Source: JAEYFP01 sp964566545 (lineage in GTDB: Bacteria; Bacillota; Clostridia; Lachnospirales; Lachnospiraceae). From it: a DNA stretch of 16,113 nucleotides. A program made the position numbers and the translations under genes. The notes beneath the pieces are model-generated. The model did not search any database. It worked only from the letters and a program-made list of their open reading frames with translations, and had not been told where the DNA came from. The stretch is taken from assembly GCA_964566545.1 (NCBI GenBank), contig CAZMIX010000054.1, forward strand, positions 1 through 16,113. Direction: 5' to 3'. This document shows positions 1-6,718 of the stretch, piece by piece (position 1 is the first letter of the stretch; the number at the start of each line of letters is the position of its first letter).

Positions 1-213
1 ATGATTCTTTATATTGGAAGCTGTACCTTTTGCACGTACCTGTTTGAAGAAATGTTTCGTATTGATCTTTTCATAAAGATGTTTGCACAGCTCTCTCCGC
101 CGCTGCCGACACTGCTTGTGTGTATTCTCTATATTGTCTGCATGCTTGCTGCAGGAATCGCTATTTCTACCGTTTTGAAACGTCTGCCGGGGATGAAATG
201 GCTGGGGCTTTAA
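1..213 (+). CDS. C-terminal part of a membrane protein, possibly an acyltransferase-3 family protein (start outside the window)
   Basis: An open frame runs from the first base to a TAA at 211-213, giving 70 residues. A hydrophobic segment of about 24 residues (roughly 35-58, LPTLLVCILY... to ...AISTVL) is followed by a short basic tail, KRLPGMKWLGL. A last membrane helix plus a short 'K-x-PG-x-K' tail is typical of acyltransferase-3 (OafA/WecH-like) membrane proteins, but no catalytic motif lies in this fragment, so the family call is inference. The ATG at base 1 may be an internal Met of a longer gene. Glycerate kinase starts 43 nt downstream with no obvious promoter between, so the two may share a transcript. 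Confidence 0.45.
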   Translation: MILYIGSCTFCTYLFEEMFRIDLFIKMFAQLSPPLPTLLVCILYIVCMLAAGIAISTVLKRLPGMKWLGL

Positions 214-256
214 ATATGCATAAGGAATAAGCTAAACTTAAGTTGGAGAAAAAGAA

Positions 257-1390
257 ATGAAAGTAGTAGTTGCAATCGATTCATTGAAAGGAAGTTTGTC
301 CTCCATGGAAGCCGGAAATGCGATCAAGGCGGGGATATTAAAGGCAAGTCCGGATGCGGGGGTTGTTGTAAAGCCGCTTGCAGATGGAGGAGAAGGGACG
401 ACGGAGGCGTTTGTGGAAGGCTTTGGCGGGATCATGGTATCGATGATGGTGAAAGGACCATTTTTCCAGCCCGTGGAAGCGTCCTATGGAATGCTGGAAC
501 AGTCTGGTACTGCAATGATAGAGATGGCCGCAGCGGCTGGAATTGCTTTAGTGAAGAGAGAGGAATTGAATCCCTTGAAAGCGACGACTTACGGGGTTGG
601 AGAGCTGATCGGCGATGCGATTAAAAAGGGCTGCCGCAAATTTATAATAGGCATTGGTGGAAGTGCTACCAATGACTGCGGAATGGGAATGCTTGCGGCT
701 CTTGGTTATCGTTTTCTGGATAGAAACGGAAACGAAGTTTCGCAGGGAGCCGATTACTTAGATCAAATTGTCGGTATTGATGATTCGGGGGTTATCGGAG
801 AATTAAAGGAATGTGTTTTTCAGATTGCATGCGATGTGAAAAACCCTTTATATGGAGTAAATGGGGCAACCTACATATTTGGTTTACAAAAGGGATTAAA
901 GGAGTCGGATAAGCAAATCGTTGATCGGAAAGTACAAAAGTTTGCGCAGGTAGTGGCGGACTATATGGGCGTGGATTATAGTTTCATGGAAGGCGCGGGG
1001 GCAGCAGGAGGAATGGGGTTTGCTTTTGCAAGCTTCCTAAAAGGAACGCTTGAGCCGGGGATTTCATTGGTGATGAAAGCAATTCAACTGGAGGAATGTA
1101 TCAGGGATGCAGACTACGTTGTGACCGGTGAAGGACAGCTGGACAGGCAGACAACGATGGGTAAAGCACCTGCGGGCGTTGCGGCCGTTGCTAAAAAATA
1201 TAATATCCCGGTGATTGCCTTCGCCGGATCGCTGTCAGAAGATGCAGGATTTTGCAATCTGGCCGGAATTGACGCTTTCTTTTCTATATTGCCGGGAATC
1301 ATGACTCTTGAAGAGGCGATGGAAAGGGAGACGGCGATTAGAAATATGGAAAGGACGGCCGAGCAGGTATTCAGGCTCATTCGTATTTAG
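257..1390 (+). CDS. glxK: Glycerate kinase (GarK/GlxK family)
   Basis: This 377-residue protein is the usual length for type I glycerate kinases, which phosphorylate D-glycerate with ATP to 2- or 3-phosphoglycerate in the cytoplasm. Family landmarks are visible in order: the N-terminal VVAIDSLKGSLSS, PLADGGEGTTEAF near residue 50, GIGGSATNDCGMGML near residue 130, a glycine-rich GAGAAGGMGFAF near residue 245, and TGEGQLDRQTTMGKAP near residue 290. The start is the ATG at 257, with GGAG at 245-248 eight bases upstream; the family normally begins this close to the VAIDS motif. No glycerate transporter or glyoxylate gene is visible nearby, so the physiological route is open. No clear terminator follows it before 1551. 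Confidence 0.95.
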   Translation: MKVVVAIDSLKGSLSSMEAGNAIKAGILKASPDAGVVVKPLADGGEGTTEAFVEGFGGIMVSMMVKGPFFQPVEASYGMLEQSGTAMIEMAAAAGIALVKREELNPLKATTYGVGELIGDAIKKGCRKFIIGIGGSATNDCGMGMLAALGYRFLDRNGNEVSQGADYLDQIVGIDDSGVIGELKECVFQIACDVKNPLYGVNGATYIFGLQKGLKESDKQIVDRKVQKFAQVVADYMGVDYSFMEGAGAAGGMGFAFASFLKGTLEPGISLVMKAIQLEECIRDADYVVTGEGQLDRQTTMGKAPAGVAAVAKKYNIPVIAFAGSLSEDAGFCNLAGIDAFFSILPGIMTLEEAMERETAIRNMERTAEQVFRLIRI

Positions 1391-1546
1391 CTGCATAAAA
1401 AGTATTTGAACATCAATAATATGATTTTATTTTTTTGAGAAGTGTCTTTTGCTGAATTTGTTGGTTTTTATGGATATATGGTTAAAGAGGCAAGCATCTG
1501 TTATACTGAGCCTCTGTAGATAAAACTGTAAAAACTCAAGGAAGTA

Positions 1547-1569
1547 GAACTTGTGTTTGCGGCAAGTTC
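1547..1569. repeat. Perfect 7-bp inverted repeat over the HD-gene promoter, candidate operator
   Basis: GAACTTG (1547-1553) and CAAGTTC (1563-1569) are exact reverse complements separated by 9 nt. The repeat covers the -35 box and most of the spacer of the promoter at 1551-1579 and stops just before the -10. A dyad there fits a repressor operator better than a terminator, since no T-run directly follows. The binding protein is unknown. Confidence 0.45.
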
Positions 1570-1579
1570 ATGCTATACT
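1551..1579 (+). promoter_or_regulatory. Predicted sigma-A promoter of the HD/YwgA gene pair
   Basis: A -35-like TTGTGT (1551-1556) and a TATACT -10 box (1574-1579) are separated by 17 nt. A TG dinucleotide at 1571-1572 gives an extended -10. The box lies 32 nt before the start codon at 1612. This is the best promoter in the 221-nt gap between glycerate kinase and the HD gene. Confidence 0.6.
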
Positions 1580-1611
1580 TTTTTTAATTCATGTATGATA
1601 GGTGGTGAAAA

Positions 1612-2913
1612 ATGTTTCAATTTAGAGATCCGATTCATGGCTTCGTAGAAGTGAGTGAGGATGAGAAGAAAATTATCGATTCTCCTCCGTTTCAGAGATT
1701 GCGGAATATAAAGCAGTTGGCGACAACTTATTTAGTTTATCATGGAGCAGAGCACACCAGATTTGGACATTCGATTGGTGTTATGCATCTTGTGACAAGG
1801 GCATTCCTATCGGTTACAGACAAAAATAAAAATTTATTTTGTATAAATGATGAGGAGAATGGGATTGTTACAAAATGGTATTTGCAGATTCTCCGTTTAA
1901 TCGCATTAACACATGATTTGGGTCATGCCCCGTTTTCCCATGCTTCCGAGGCTTTATTTGATTTGGAAATGGAGCACGAGGATTACACGAAGCTAATCAT
2001 AATTGAAACCGAAATTGGGGAATATATTAATATCATTGGAGAGAAATTCCAATCTGAGTATGGAAGCAAGTATAAAATCACTCCGGAATTGATTTGGATG
2101 ATATATGAAGGAAAGGATATCACCAATGAAGACTATATAATGCCGGATTTTGTTTTTCTTAAAAGTTTTATGGATGGAGAACTTGATTGCGATAAAATGG
2201 ACTATTTGCTCAGAGATTCTAAATTTTGTGGTGTTAGTTACGGTAAATACGATTTGGAACGTTTTATTTCTACATTAACAGTGTATAAAGAAGGAAGCAT
2301 ACTGCAGCTGGCAGTGGAAAAGGGTGGAATACAGGCATTTGAGGAATTTGTTTTGGCAAGATATTTTATGTTTATTCAGGTATATTTTCATAAAACCAGA
2401 CGATTTTTTGACAAATTACTCGTAGAATGTTTAAAAGCAGTGCTTCCAGAAAACAAATATCCGATTGATTTAAAAGAATATTTGAAGTGGGACGATGTAA
2501 GGGTATTGAGCGAGATGGCAAAAAAGAAGGAAAGTAATGATAGCATAAAAGCATATTTTGAGCGCCGGACATATACATGTATCTATGAAACACCGGCTCA
2601 TGCGGGGAAAGCGGAGGGCGATAAATACGATATCATTTTGAAGTTTCTAATACCGCAAATCGGTGAGGGAAATATTATAACGGATGCCGTTGATAAGATG
2701 GCGCATAAGTTACAGCCGGTTTTGTTTTCTGCACAGGATGATAGTGGAAAGGGAGTATCTATTATAGATAAATATACTGCAAGATATAAAAGTATTATGG
2801 AGGAGTCCGTTTTGTTGCAAGGGCTGAATAAGCCGATTGATATAAAAAGAATTTACGTGCCTCATGAAAAGTCCGAAGAGGCGAAAGAAATTGTGGGCAG
2901 AATATTAAACTAG
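1612..2913 (+). CDS. HD-superfamily metal-dependent phosphohydrolase, dGTPase/YwfO-like
   Basis: The 433-residue protein has the metal-binding pattern of the HD superfamily: H53 in RFGHS, H101-D102 in THDLGHAPFSH, H105 and H110 close by, and D194 in LDCDKMDYLLRDS. The N-terminal FRDPIHGFVEVSEDE, with QRLRNIKQLA near residue 30, matches the COG1078 group, which includes Bacillus YwfO and Enterococcus EF1143. From memory, EF1143 is a tetrameric dNTPase activated by dGTP. Hydrolysis of dGTP or another (d)NTP to nucleoside and triphosphate is therefore the best guess, but substrate cannot be read from the sequence. Length matches YwfO as I recall it. The start has GGTGG at 1601-1605 and follows a promoter at 1551-1579. 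The next gene begins 11 nt after its stop, implying co-expression. Composition is AT-rich relative to the nad and gua genes. Confidence 0.88.
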   Translation: MFQFRDPIHGFVEVSEDEKKIIDSPPFQRLRNIKQLATTYLVYHGAEHTRFGHSIGVMHLVTRAFLSVTDKNKNLFCINDEENGIVTKWYLQILRLIALTHDLGHAPFSHASEALFDLEMEHEDYTKLIIIETEIGEYINIIGEKFQSEYGSKYKITPELIWMIYEGKDITNEDYIMPDFVFLKSFMDGELDCDKMDYLLRDSKFCGVSYGKYDLERFISTLTVYKEGSILQLAVEKGGIQAFEEFVLARYFMFIQVYFHKTRRFFDKLLVECLKAVLPENKYPIDLKEYLKWDDVRVLSEMAKKKESNDSIKAYFERRTYTCIYETPAHAGKAEGDKYDIILKFLIPQIGEGNIITDAVDKMAHKLQPVLFSAQDDSGKGVSIIDKYTARYKSIMEESVLLQGLNKPIDIKRIYVPHEKSEEAKEIVGRILN

Positions 2914-2924
2914 GAGGTGTCGGT

Positions 2925-3425
2925 ATGGAGGGTAAGGGATCAGAAAAGGTAATACAAATAGTAAATGAAATAACAAGAGAAAGCACCGCGCCATGTAAAA
3001 AAACATTACAAAAAATGGTATATTTGATTGAGGAGAAAGGTCATGATCTGGGCTTTGATTATGGGATTCATTTTTATGGACCTTATAGCGCGGATTTAGA
3101 TTATACGGTACAGAAGTTATGTATGGATGGAAAGCTTAAAATGGATCTTACTAAGTCAGGACATATTATTTCAATTGAAAATGATACCAGCGAAGAAATT
3201 GAAACATGCGATTCCGAAATTAAGGAAGTAATATCCGAATTTGTAAAAGATTCTCCGTCTGAATTGGAGCTGTTGGCAACGACACTTTATGTTGCAAGAC
3301 TTGAAAAGGGCAGGGACAGGATTGTAGAATGTGTAATAAAGATAAAAGGCGATAAGTATTCTAAAGCTCAGATTACAAATGCGATCGACCGACTGCAAGG
3401 AAAAATGTATTTTCAGACAGCCTAA
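2925..3425 (+). CDS. YwgA-like protein, distantly reminiscent of Panacea/DUF4065 antitoxin-type domains
   Basis: This 166-residue soluble protein has no signal or membrane segment. Its N-terminal half carries KKTLQKMVYLIEEKG (residues 25-39) and HFYGPYSADLDY (49-60), the 'KLQKLxYL ... fGPyS..l' pattern of YwgA and, more distantly, of SocA/Panacea (DUF4065) domains. The C-terminal half is charged and predicted helical. In Bacillus, ywgA lies next to ywfO as I recall, and here the same pair occurs, so a joint function with the HD phosphohydrolase is likely. The upstream stop codon is embedded in the ribosome binding site (TAG within TAGGAGGTG at 2911-2919), which favours translational coupling. 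Biochemical function is not known to me; a partner, regulator or antitoxin-like role is inference. Confidence 0.75.
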   Translation: MEGKGSEKVIQIVNEITRESTAPCKKTLQKMVYLIEEKGHDLGFDYGIHFYGPYSADLDYTVQKLCMDGKLKMDLTKSGHIISIENDTSEEIETCDSEIKEVISEFVKDSPSELELLATTLYVARLEKGRDRIVECVIKIKGDKYSKAQITNAIDRLQGKMYFQTA

Positions 3426-3449
3426 GAAGGTTTTGTCTGACAAACAGAA

Positions 3450-3485
3450 AGTCTATCCCTTTTGGGAGAGGCTTTTGTTTTTTTT
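3450..3485 (+). terminator. Rho-independent terminator after the HD/YwgA pair
   Basis: AGTCTATCCC (3450-3459) pairs with GGGAGAGGCT (3464-3473) across a TTTT loop, with one internal mismatch and one G-T pair. A run of T broken by one G follows (3473-3485). It isolates the HD/YwgA unit from the nad operon, whose promoter starts 11 nt later. Confidence 0.85.
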
Positions 3486-3495
3486 CTCATCTGTC

Positions 3496-3524
3496 TTGTC
3501 ACCTGTAAACAAAAGTGGTATACT
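3496..3524 (+). promoter_or_regulatory. Promoter of the nadA-nadBC operon, with candidate NiaR half-sites
   Basis: TTGTCA (3496-3501) and TATACT (3519-3524) are separated by exactly 17 nt, a strong sigma-A promoter 42 nt upstream of the nadA start. CTGTCTTG (3491-3498) and CTGTCAAG (3523-3530) share the pattern CTGTCWWG and flank the promoter, 32 nt apart. Because the NAD repressor gene niaR closes this locus, these are candidate operator elements, but the assignment is inference. Confidence 0.7.
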
Positions 3525-3565
3525 GTCAAGCAGTGTATAAAATCTGCGTTAAAGAGGAGATAGAG

Positions 3566-4471
3566 ATGTTGTTACAGGATGAAATACAGAAGTTAAAGAG
3601 TGAGAAGAAGGCGGTGATTCTGGCGCATTATTATGTGGCGGATGAGGTGAAGGAAATAGCGGATTATGTGGGTGATTCCTATTATTTGAGCAAGGCTGCG
3701 GTAGGAACGGAAGCAGAAAGAATCATTCTCTGCGGAGTTTCCTTTATGGCGGAAAGCGCGAAGCTCTTAAATCCTGATAAGCGTGTATTTATGCCGGATG
3801 CGTCGGCAGATTGTCCGATGGCCCATATGGCCAGGAAGAATCACGTGCTGCTCATGCGGGAAAAATATGAGGATCTGGCGGTTGTGTGCTATATCAATTC
3901 TACCGCGGAAATAAAAGCATGCTCGGATGTCTGTGTGACATCCGCAAATGCGGTGAAGATTGTGAAAAAGTTACCCAACCGGAATTTGTTTTTTATACCG
4001 GACGGGAATCTGGGTGCGTATGTCGCAAAGCAGGTACCGGAAAAAAATATCATTTTAAATGAGGGCTTCTGCCCGATTCATGCGGCAATCACGCACGAAG
4101 AGGTGCTTGCCGCAAAGAAGGCGTATCCGCAGGCGGAGTTTGTTGCGCATCCGGAATGTACGCGGGAGGTGCTTGAGGAGGCGGATTATATCGGGAGCAC
4201 GTCCGGTATGATTCAATATGTGACAGGGAGCGCTTCCAAAGAGTTTATTATTGGAACGGAGACCGGTGTTTTTTATGAAATAAAAGAGAAGAATCCGGAC
4301 AAGCTGTTTTATCCTGTGAACGCAAGACAAATTTGCACAAATATGAAAAAAGTCACATTGGAAAAAGTGCTGGAAGTTTTGAAAAGTGAGAAAAATGAAA
4401 TATTTGTGGAAGAGGAGCTAAGCCTGGCAGCGATGAGGCCGCTGGAGCGGATGCTTGAGCTGGGCGAATAG
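3566..4471 (+). CDS. nadA: Quinolinate synthase NadA
   Basis: NadA condenses iminoaspartate with dihydroxyacetone phosphate to quinolinate, using an oxygen-sensitive [4Fe-4S] cluster. The 301-residue protein matches the family length. The three expected cluster cysteines are present: C83 in ASADCPMAHM, C169 in NEGFCPIHAAIT and C257 in ARQICTNMKK. HYYVADEVKEIADYVGDSYYL near residue 21 and HPEC near 195 are also conserved. I chose the ATG at 3566, not the in-frame ATG at 3515: AAAGAGGAGA sits just upstream at 3551-3560, the protein then begins at the family's usual N-terminus, and 3515 lies inside the promoter. nadB starts 18 nt after the stop, so the genes form an operon. NiaR control is expected. 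Confidence 0.96.
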   Translation: MLLQDEIQKLKSEKKAVILAHYYVADEVKEIADYVGDSYYLSKAAVGTEAERIILCGVSFMAESAKLLNPDKRVFMPDASADCPMAHMARKNHVLLMREKYEDLAVVCYINSTAEIKACSDVCVTSANAVKIVKKLPNRNLFFIPDGNLGAYVAKQVPEKNIILNEGFCPIHAAITHEEVLAAKKAYPQAEFVAHPECTREVLEEADYIGSTSGMIQYVTGSASKEFIIGTETGVFYEIKEKNPDKLFYPVNARQICTNMKKVTLEKVLEVLKSEKNEIFVEEELSLAAMRPLERMLELGE

Positions 4472-4489
4472 CCGGAAAAGAGGAGTTTT

Positions 4490-6622
4490 ATGGAAACCGA
4501 TTTTTTGATTGTCGGATGCGGCTGTTCCGGTTTGTACTGTGCCCTGCACCTCCCCGAAAATAAACGGATCACCATCGTTACAAAGTCGGATGCAAAAAGC
4601 AGCGACTCGTTTCTGGCCCAGGGCGGCATGTGTATGCTGCGGGATGAGGCGGATTATAACAACTATTTTGAGGATACGATGAAGGCCGGACATTATGAGA
4701 ATGACAGAATGTCGGTCGAAATCATGATTCGTTCCTCAAAAGCGGTGGCGGAGGAGCTGATCGGCTATGGCGTCGAGTTTCAGAGGGATAAAGACGGCGG
4801 GTTGGCGTTTACAAGAGAGGGCGCGCATTCCGACAAACGGATTTTATTTCATAAGGATATTACCGGAAAAGAAATCACCGGGAAGTTGTTGGAGCGAGTG
4901 AGACGCCTGCCAAATGTCGAAATTCTGGAGCATACGAGGATGCTAGATTTGATCAGCCAAAATCAGGTATGCCGGGGTGCTGTTATTAAAAGACCGGATG
5001 GGTCGATCGAAGCGGTGCGGGCACAGAGGGTCGTCCTTGCAACAGGCGGTATCGGCGGTCTATACCGGCATTCCACGAATTTCAGGCATTTGACCGGCGA
5101 TGGGCTGGCGGTTGCGATCAGGCACGGCGTTCAGGTAAAGGATCTCGATTATATACAGATCCATCCTACGACGCTGTATTCGGACAAGCCGGGAGAGCGG
5201 CGCTTTCTAATCTCGGAGTCCGTACGCGGCGAGGGCGCGAAGCTGTATGATAAAGATGGGAAGCGTTTTGTGGATGAGCTGTTGCCAAGGGATCTATTGA
5301 CCGAAGCGATTCTAAAGCAGATGCAAAAGGACGGCACAGATTATGTATGGGAGGATTTGCGGACGATCCCGGAAAAGGAGCTTAAGGAGCACTTTCCCAA
5401 TATTGTGGAGCATTGTGCCCAAAGAGGGTATGATGTGAGGAAGGAATGCATTCCGGTTGTGCCGGCACAGCATTATTTTATGGGAGGAATCAAGATTGAC
5501 TACTCGGGTCGGACTTCGATGGAGGGACTGTATGCAGTTGGAGAGACGGCTTGCAACGGCGTTCACGGAAGAAACCGCTTAGCCAGCAATTCCCTGCTGG
5601 AAAGCCTTGTATTTGCAAAAAGAGCGGCACAGGATATTGCGGAATCGACGGCGGTAACGGTGGATTTAAAGCAGTATCAGAAGGAAGCGGTGCTCGATGC
5701 CGCTTATCAAAAACTTGTTTTACAAGAAATCAAAAAGGCGGAAGCCGGACACGGAGGAATTCATAGGATGTACGATCAGACAACATTAAAATTAAACGCG
5801 GATCCGCTGATTTTAGGCGCGCTGCGTGAGGATATCACGAGCGAAGATGTGACAACAAACAGTGTCATGCCGATCCATAAGCTGGGTGAGGCAAAGCTGC
5901 TTTGTAAGGAGGATGGTATCATCTGCGGGCTGCAGGTATTTGAGAGGGTGTTTACGCTGCTAGATGAGACGGTTGAAATTGAATTCATGGTTTCGGACGG
6001 CGATATGGTAACGAAGGGACAGCTGCTCGCAAAAATAAAAGGAGACATCCGAACAATATTAAGCGGAGAGCGGACCGCGCTGAATTATTTGCAGCGAATG
6101 AGCGGGATTGCGACGTATACGCATTCCGTCGCATCTTTGTTAGAGGGAAGCAAAACGAAGCTGCTGGATACGAGAAAGACGACGCCAAATAACCGTATTT
6201 TCGAAAAATACGCGGTTCGCGTCGGCGGGGGAAATAACCACCGATTTAACCTTTCGGACGGGGTGCTGCTAAAGGACAACCACATCGGCGCGGCGGGCGG
6301 CGTGAAAGAGGCGGTCACGATGGCAAAGGCATATGCGCCGTTTGTAAGAAAGATCGAGGTGGAGGTCGAAAATACAAATATGGCTGCGGAGGCTGTTAAG
6401 GCCGGCGCGGATATTATCATGCTCGATAATATGAACATAGAAGAAATGAAAGAGGCGGTGCGTATTATTGCAGGAAGGGCGGAAGTGGAAATATCGGGCA
6501 ACGTGACAAGAGAAACGGTCGCACAGCTTATGGGTCTTGGTGTAGACTATATTTCAAGCGGGGCGCTCACGCATTCGGCTCCGATTCTGGATATTTCACT
6601 AAAAAATCTACATGCGGTGTAA
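4490..6622 (+). CDS. nadB-nadC: Fused L-aspartate oxidase (NadB) and nicotinate-nucleotide pyrophosphorylase (NadC) in one frame
   Basis: The 710-codon frame contains two enzymes. Residues 1-426 are NadB, the FAD enzyme oxidising L-aspartate to iminoaspartate. It shows the dinucleotide motif GCGCSG (9-14), AQGG (43-46), TREGAHSDKRILFHKDITG (108-126), ATGGIGGLY, the catalytic region ISESVRGEGA, and GRNRLASNSLLE. It lacks the C-terminal helical domain of enterobacterial-type NadB, as is common in clostridial enzymes. Residues 427-710 are NadC, which converts quinolinate and PRPP to nicotinate mononucleotide, CO2 and pyrophosphate. It shows LREDITSEDVTTN, DTRKTTP (561-566), VGGGNNHRFNLSDGVLLKDNH (KDNH at 595-598) and IMLDNM. 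The NadC part is full length (284 residues). No stop separates the parts, yet a ribosome binding site and Met codon survive at the junction (5753-5770), so both a fusion and free NadC are possible. GAGGAG at 4480-4485 precedes the NadB start. A lost stop or a sequencing error cannot be excluded. Confidence 0.9.
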   Translation: METDFLIVGCGCSGLYCALHLPENKRITIVTKSDAKSSDSFLAQGGMCMLRDEADYNNYFEDTMKAGHYENDRMSVEIMIRSSKAVAEELIGYGVEFQRDKDGGLAFTREGAHSDKRILFHKDITGKEITGKLLERVRRLPNVEILEHTRMLDLISQNQVCRGAVIKRPDGSIEAVRAQRVVLATGGIGGLYRHSTNFRHLTGDGLAVAIRHGVQVKDLDYIQIHPTTLYSDKPGERRFLISESVRGEGAKLYDKDGKRFVDELLPRDLLTEAILKQMQKDGTDYVWEDLRTIPEKELKEHFPNIVEHCAQRGYDVRKECIPVVPAQHYFMGGIKIDYSGRTSMEGLYAVGETACNGVHGRNRLASNSLLESLVFAKRAAQDIAESTAVTVDLKQYQKEAVLDAAYQKLVLQEIKKAEAGHGGIHRMYDQTTLKLNADPLILGALREDITSEDVTTNSVMPIHKLGEAKLLCKEDGIICGLQVFERVFTLLDETVEIEFMVSDGDMVTKGQLLAKIKGDIRTILSGERTALNYLQRMSGIATYTHSVASLLEGSKTKLLDTRKTTPNNRIFEKYAVRVGGGNNHRFNLSDGVLLKDNHIGAAGGVKEAVTMAKAYAPFVRKIEVEVENTNMAAEAVKAGADIIMLDNMNIEEMKEAVRIIAGRAEVEISGNVTRETVAQLMGLGVDYISSGALTHSAPILDISLKNLHAV
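5753..5770 (+). promoter_or_regulatory. Internal Shine-Dalgarno and ATG for free NadC within the NadB-NadC frame
   Basis: GGAGGA (5753-5758) stands 9 nt before an ATG (5768-5770) that is in frame with NadC and lies where stand-alone NadC proteins start. Initiation here would give a 284-residue NadC. A TAG at 5764-5766 occurs just before it in another frame (offset +2 from nadB), so the junction resembles a stop-start operon boundary in which the upstream frame no longer meets a stop. Confidence 0.5.
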
Positions 6623-6626
6623 TGGG

Positions 6627-6656
6627 TTGACATAATACGGAATTAAGCCATATTAC
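6627..6656 (+). promoter_or_regulatory. Possible separate promoter for niaR
   Basis: A consensus TTGACA (6627-6632) begins 4 nt after the nadBC stop codon and is followed at 18 nt by TATTAC (6651-6656). An alternative pair downstream is TTGTTG (6661-6666) with TATACA (6683-6688) at 16 nt. Either would let niaR be transcribed independently of the nad operon, with a 96-nt gap between the genes. Confidence 0.4.
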
Positions 6657-6673
6657 GATTTTGTTGCGTTACG

Positions 6674-6685
6674 ATACTTTAGTAT
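6674..6685. repeat. Short inverted repeat in the niaR leader
   Basis: ATACT (6674-6678) and AGTAT (6681-6685) are exact reverse complements separated by TT, lying between the candidate promoter and the niaR start. It could be an autoregulatory site, but five-base arms are weak evidence. Confidence 0.2.
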
Positions 6686-6718
6686 ACAGGCCAATGTTCA
6701 TGTGGGAAGGAGCGAGAA

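Noticed and set aside
1410..1437. T-rich stretch after glycerate kinase as a terminator
   Set aside because: The only hairpin before the T-run is ATCA/TGAT, four A/T-rich pairs, too weak to call.
1486..1515. AGAGGC...GCCTCT inverted repeat around a second TATACT box
   Set aside because: No acceptable -35 lies at 16-18 nt, the 18-nt spacer is long and the arms only 6 bp; there is no T-run, so neither promoter nor terminator is convincing.
3515..3565. Upstream in-frame ATG for nadA at 3515
   Set aside because: It falls inside the promoter -10 region, lacks a ribosome binding site and adds residues absent from the family N-terminus.
5551..5766. Out-of-frame ORF ending at the TAG before the NadC start
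   Set aside because: Its translation is arginine/serine rich and shows no NadB character; the true NadB C-terminus is in the other frame. Its stop codon is nevertheless noted at the fusion junction.
6085..6501. Minus-strand ORF of 138 codons opposite NadC
   Set aside because: It is a shadow in a strongly coding region; composition is low-complexity Ser/Ala/Phe-rich and there is no ribosome binding site.
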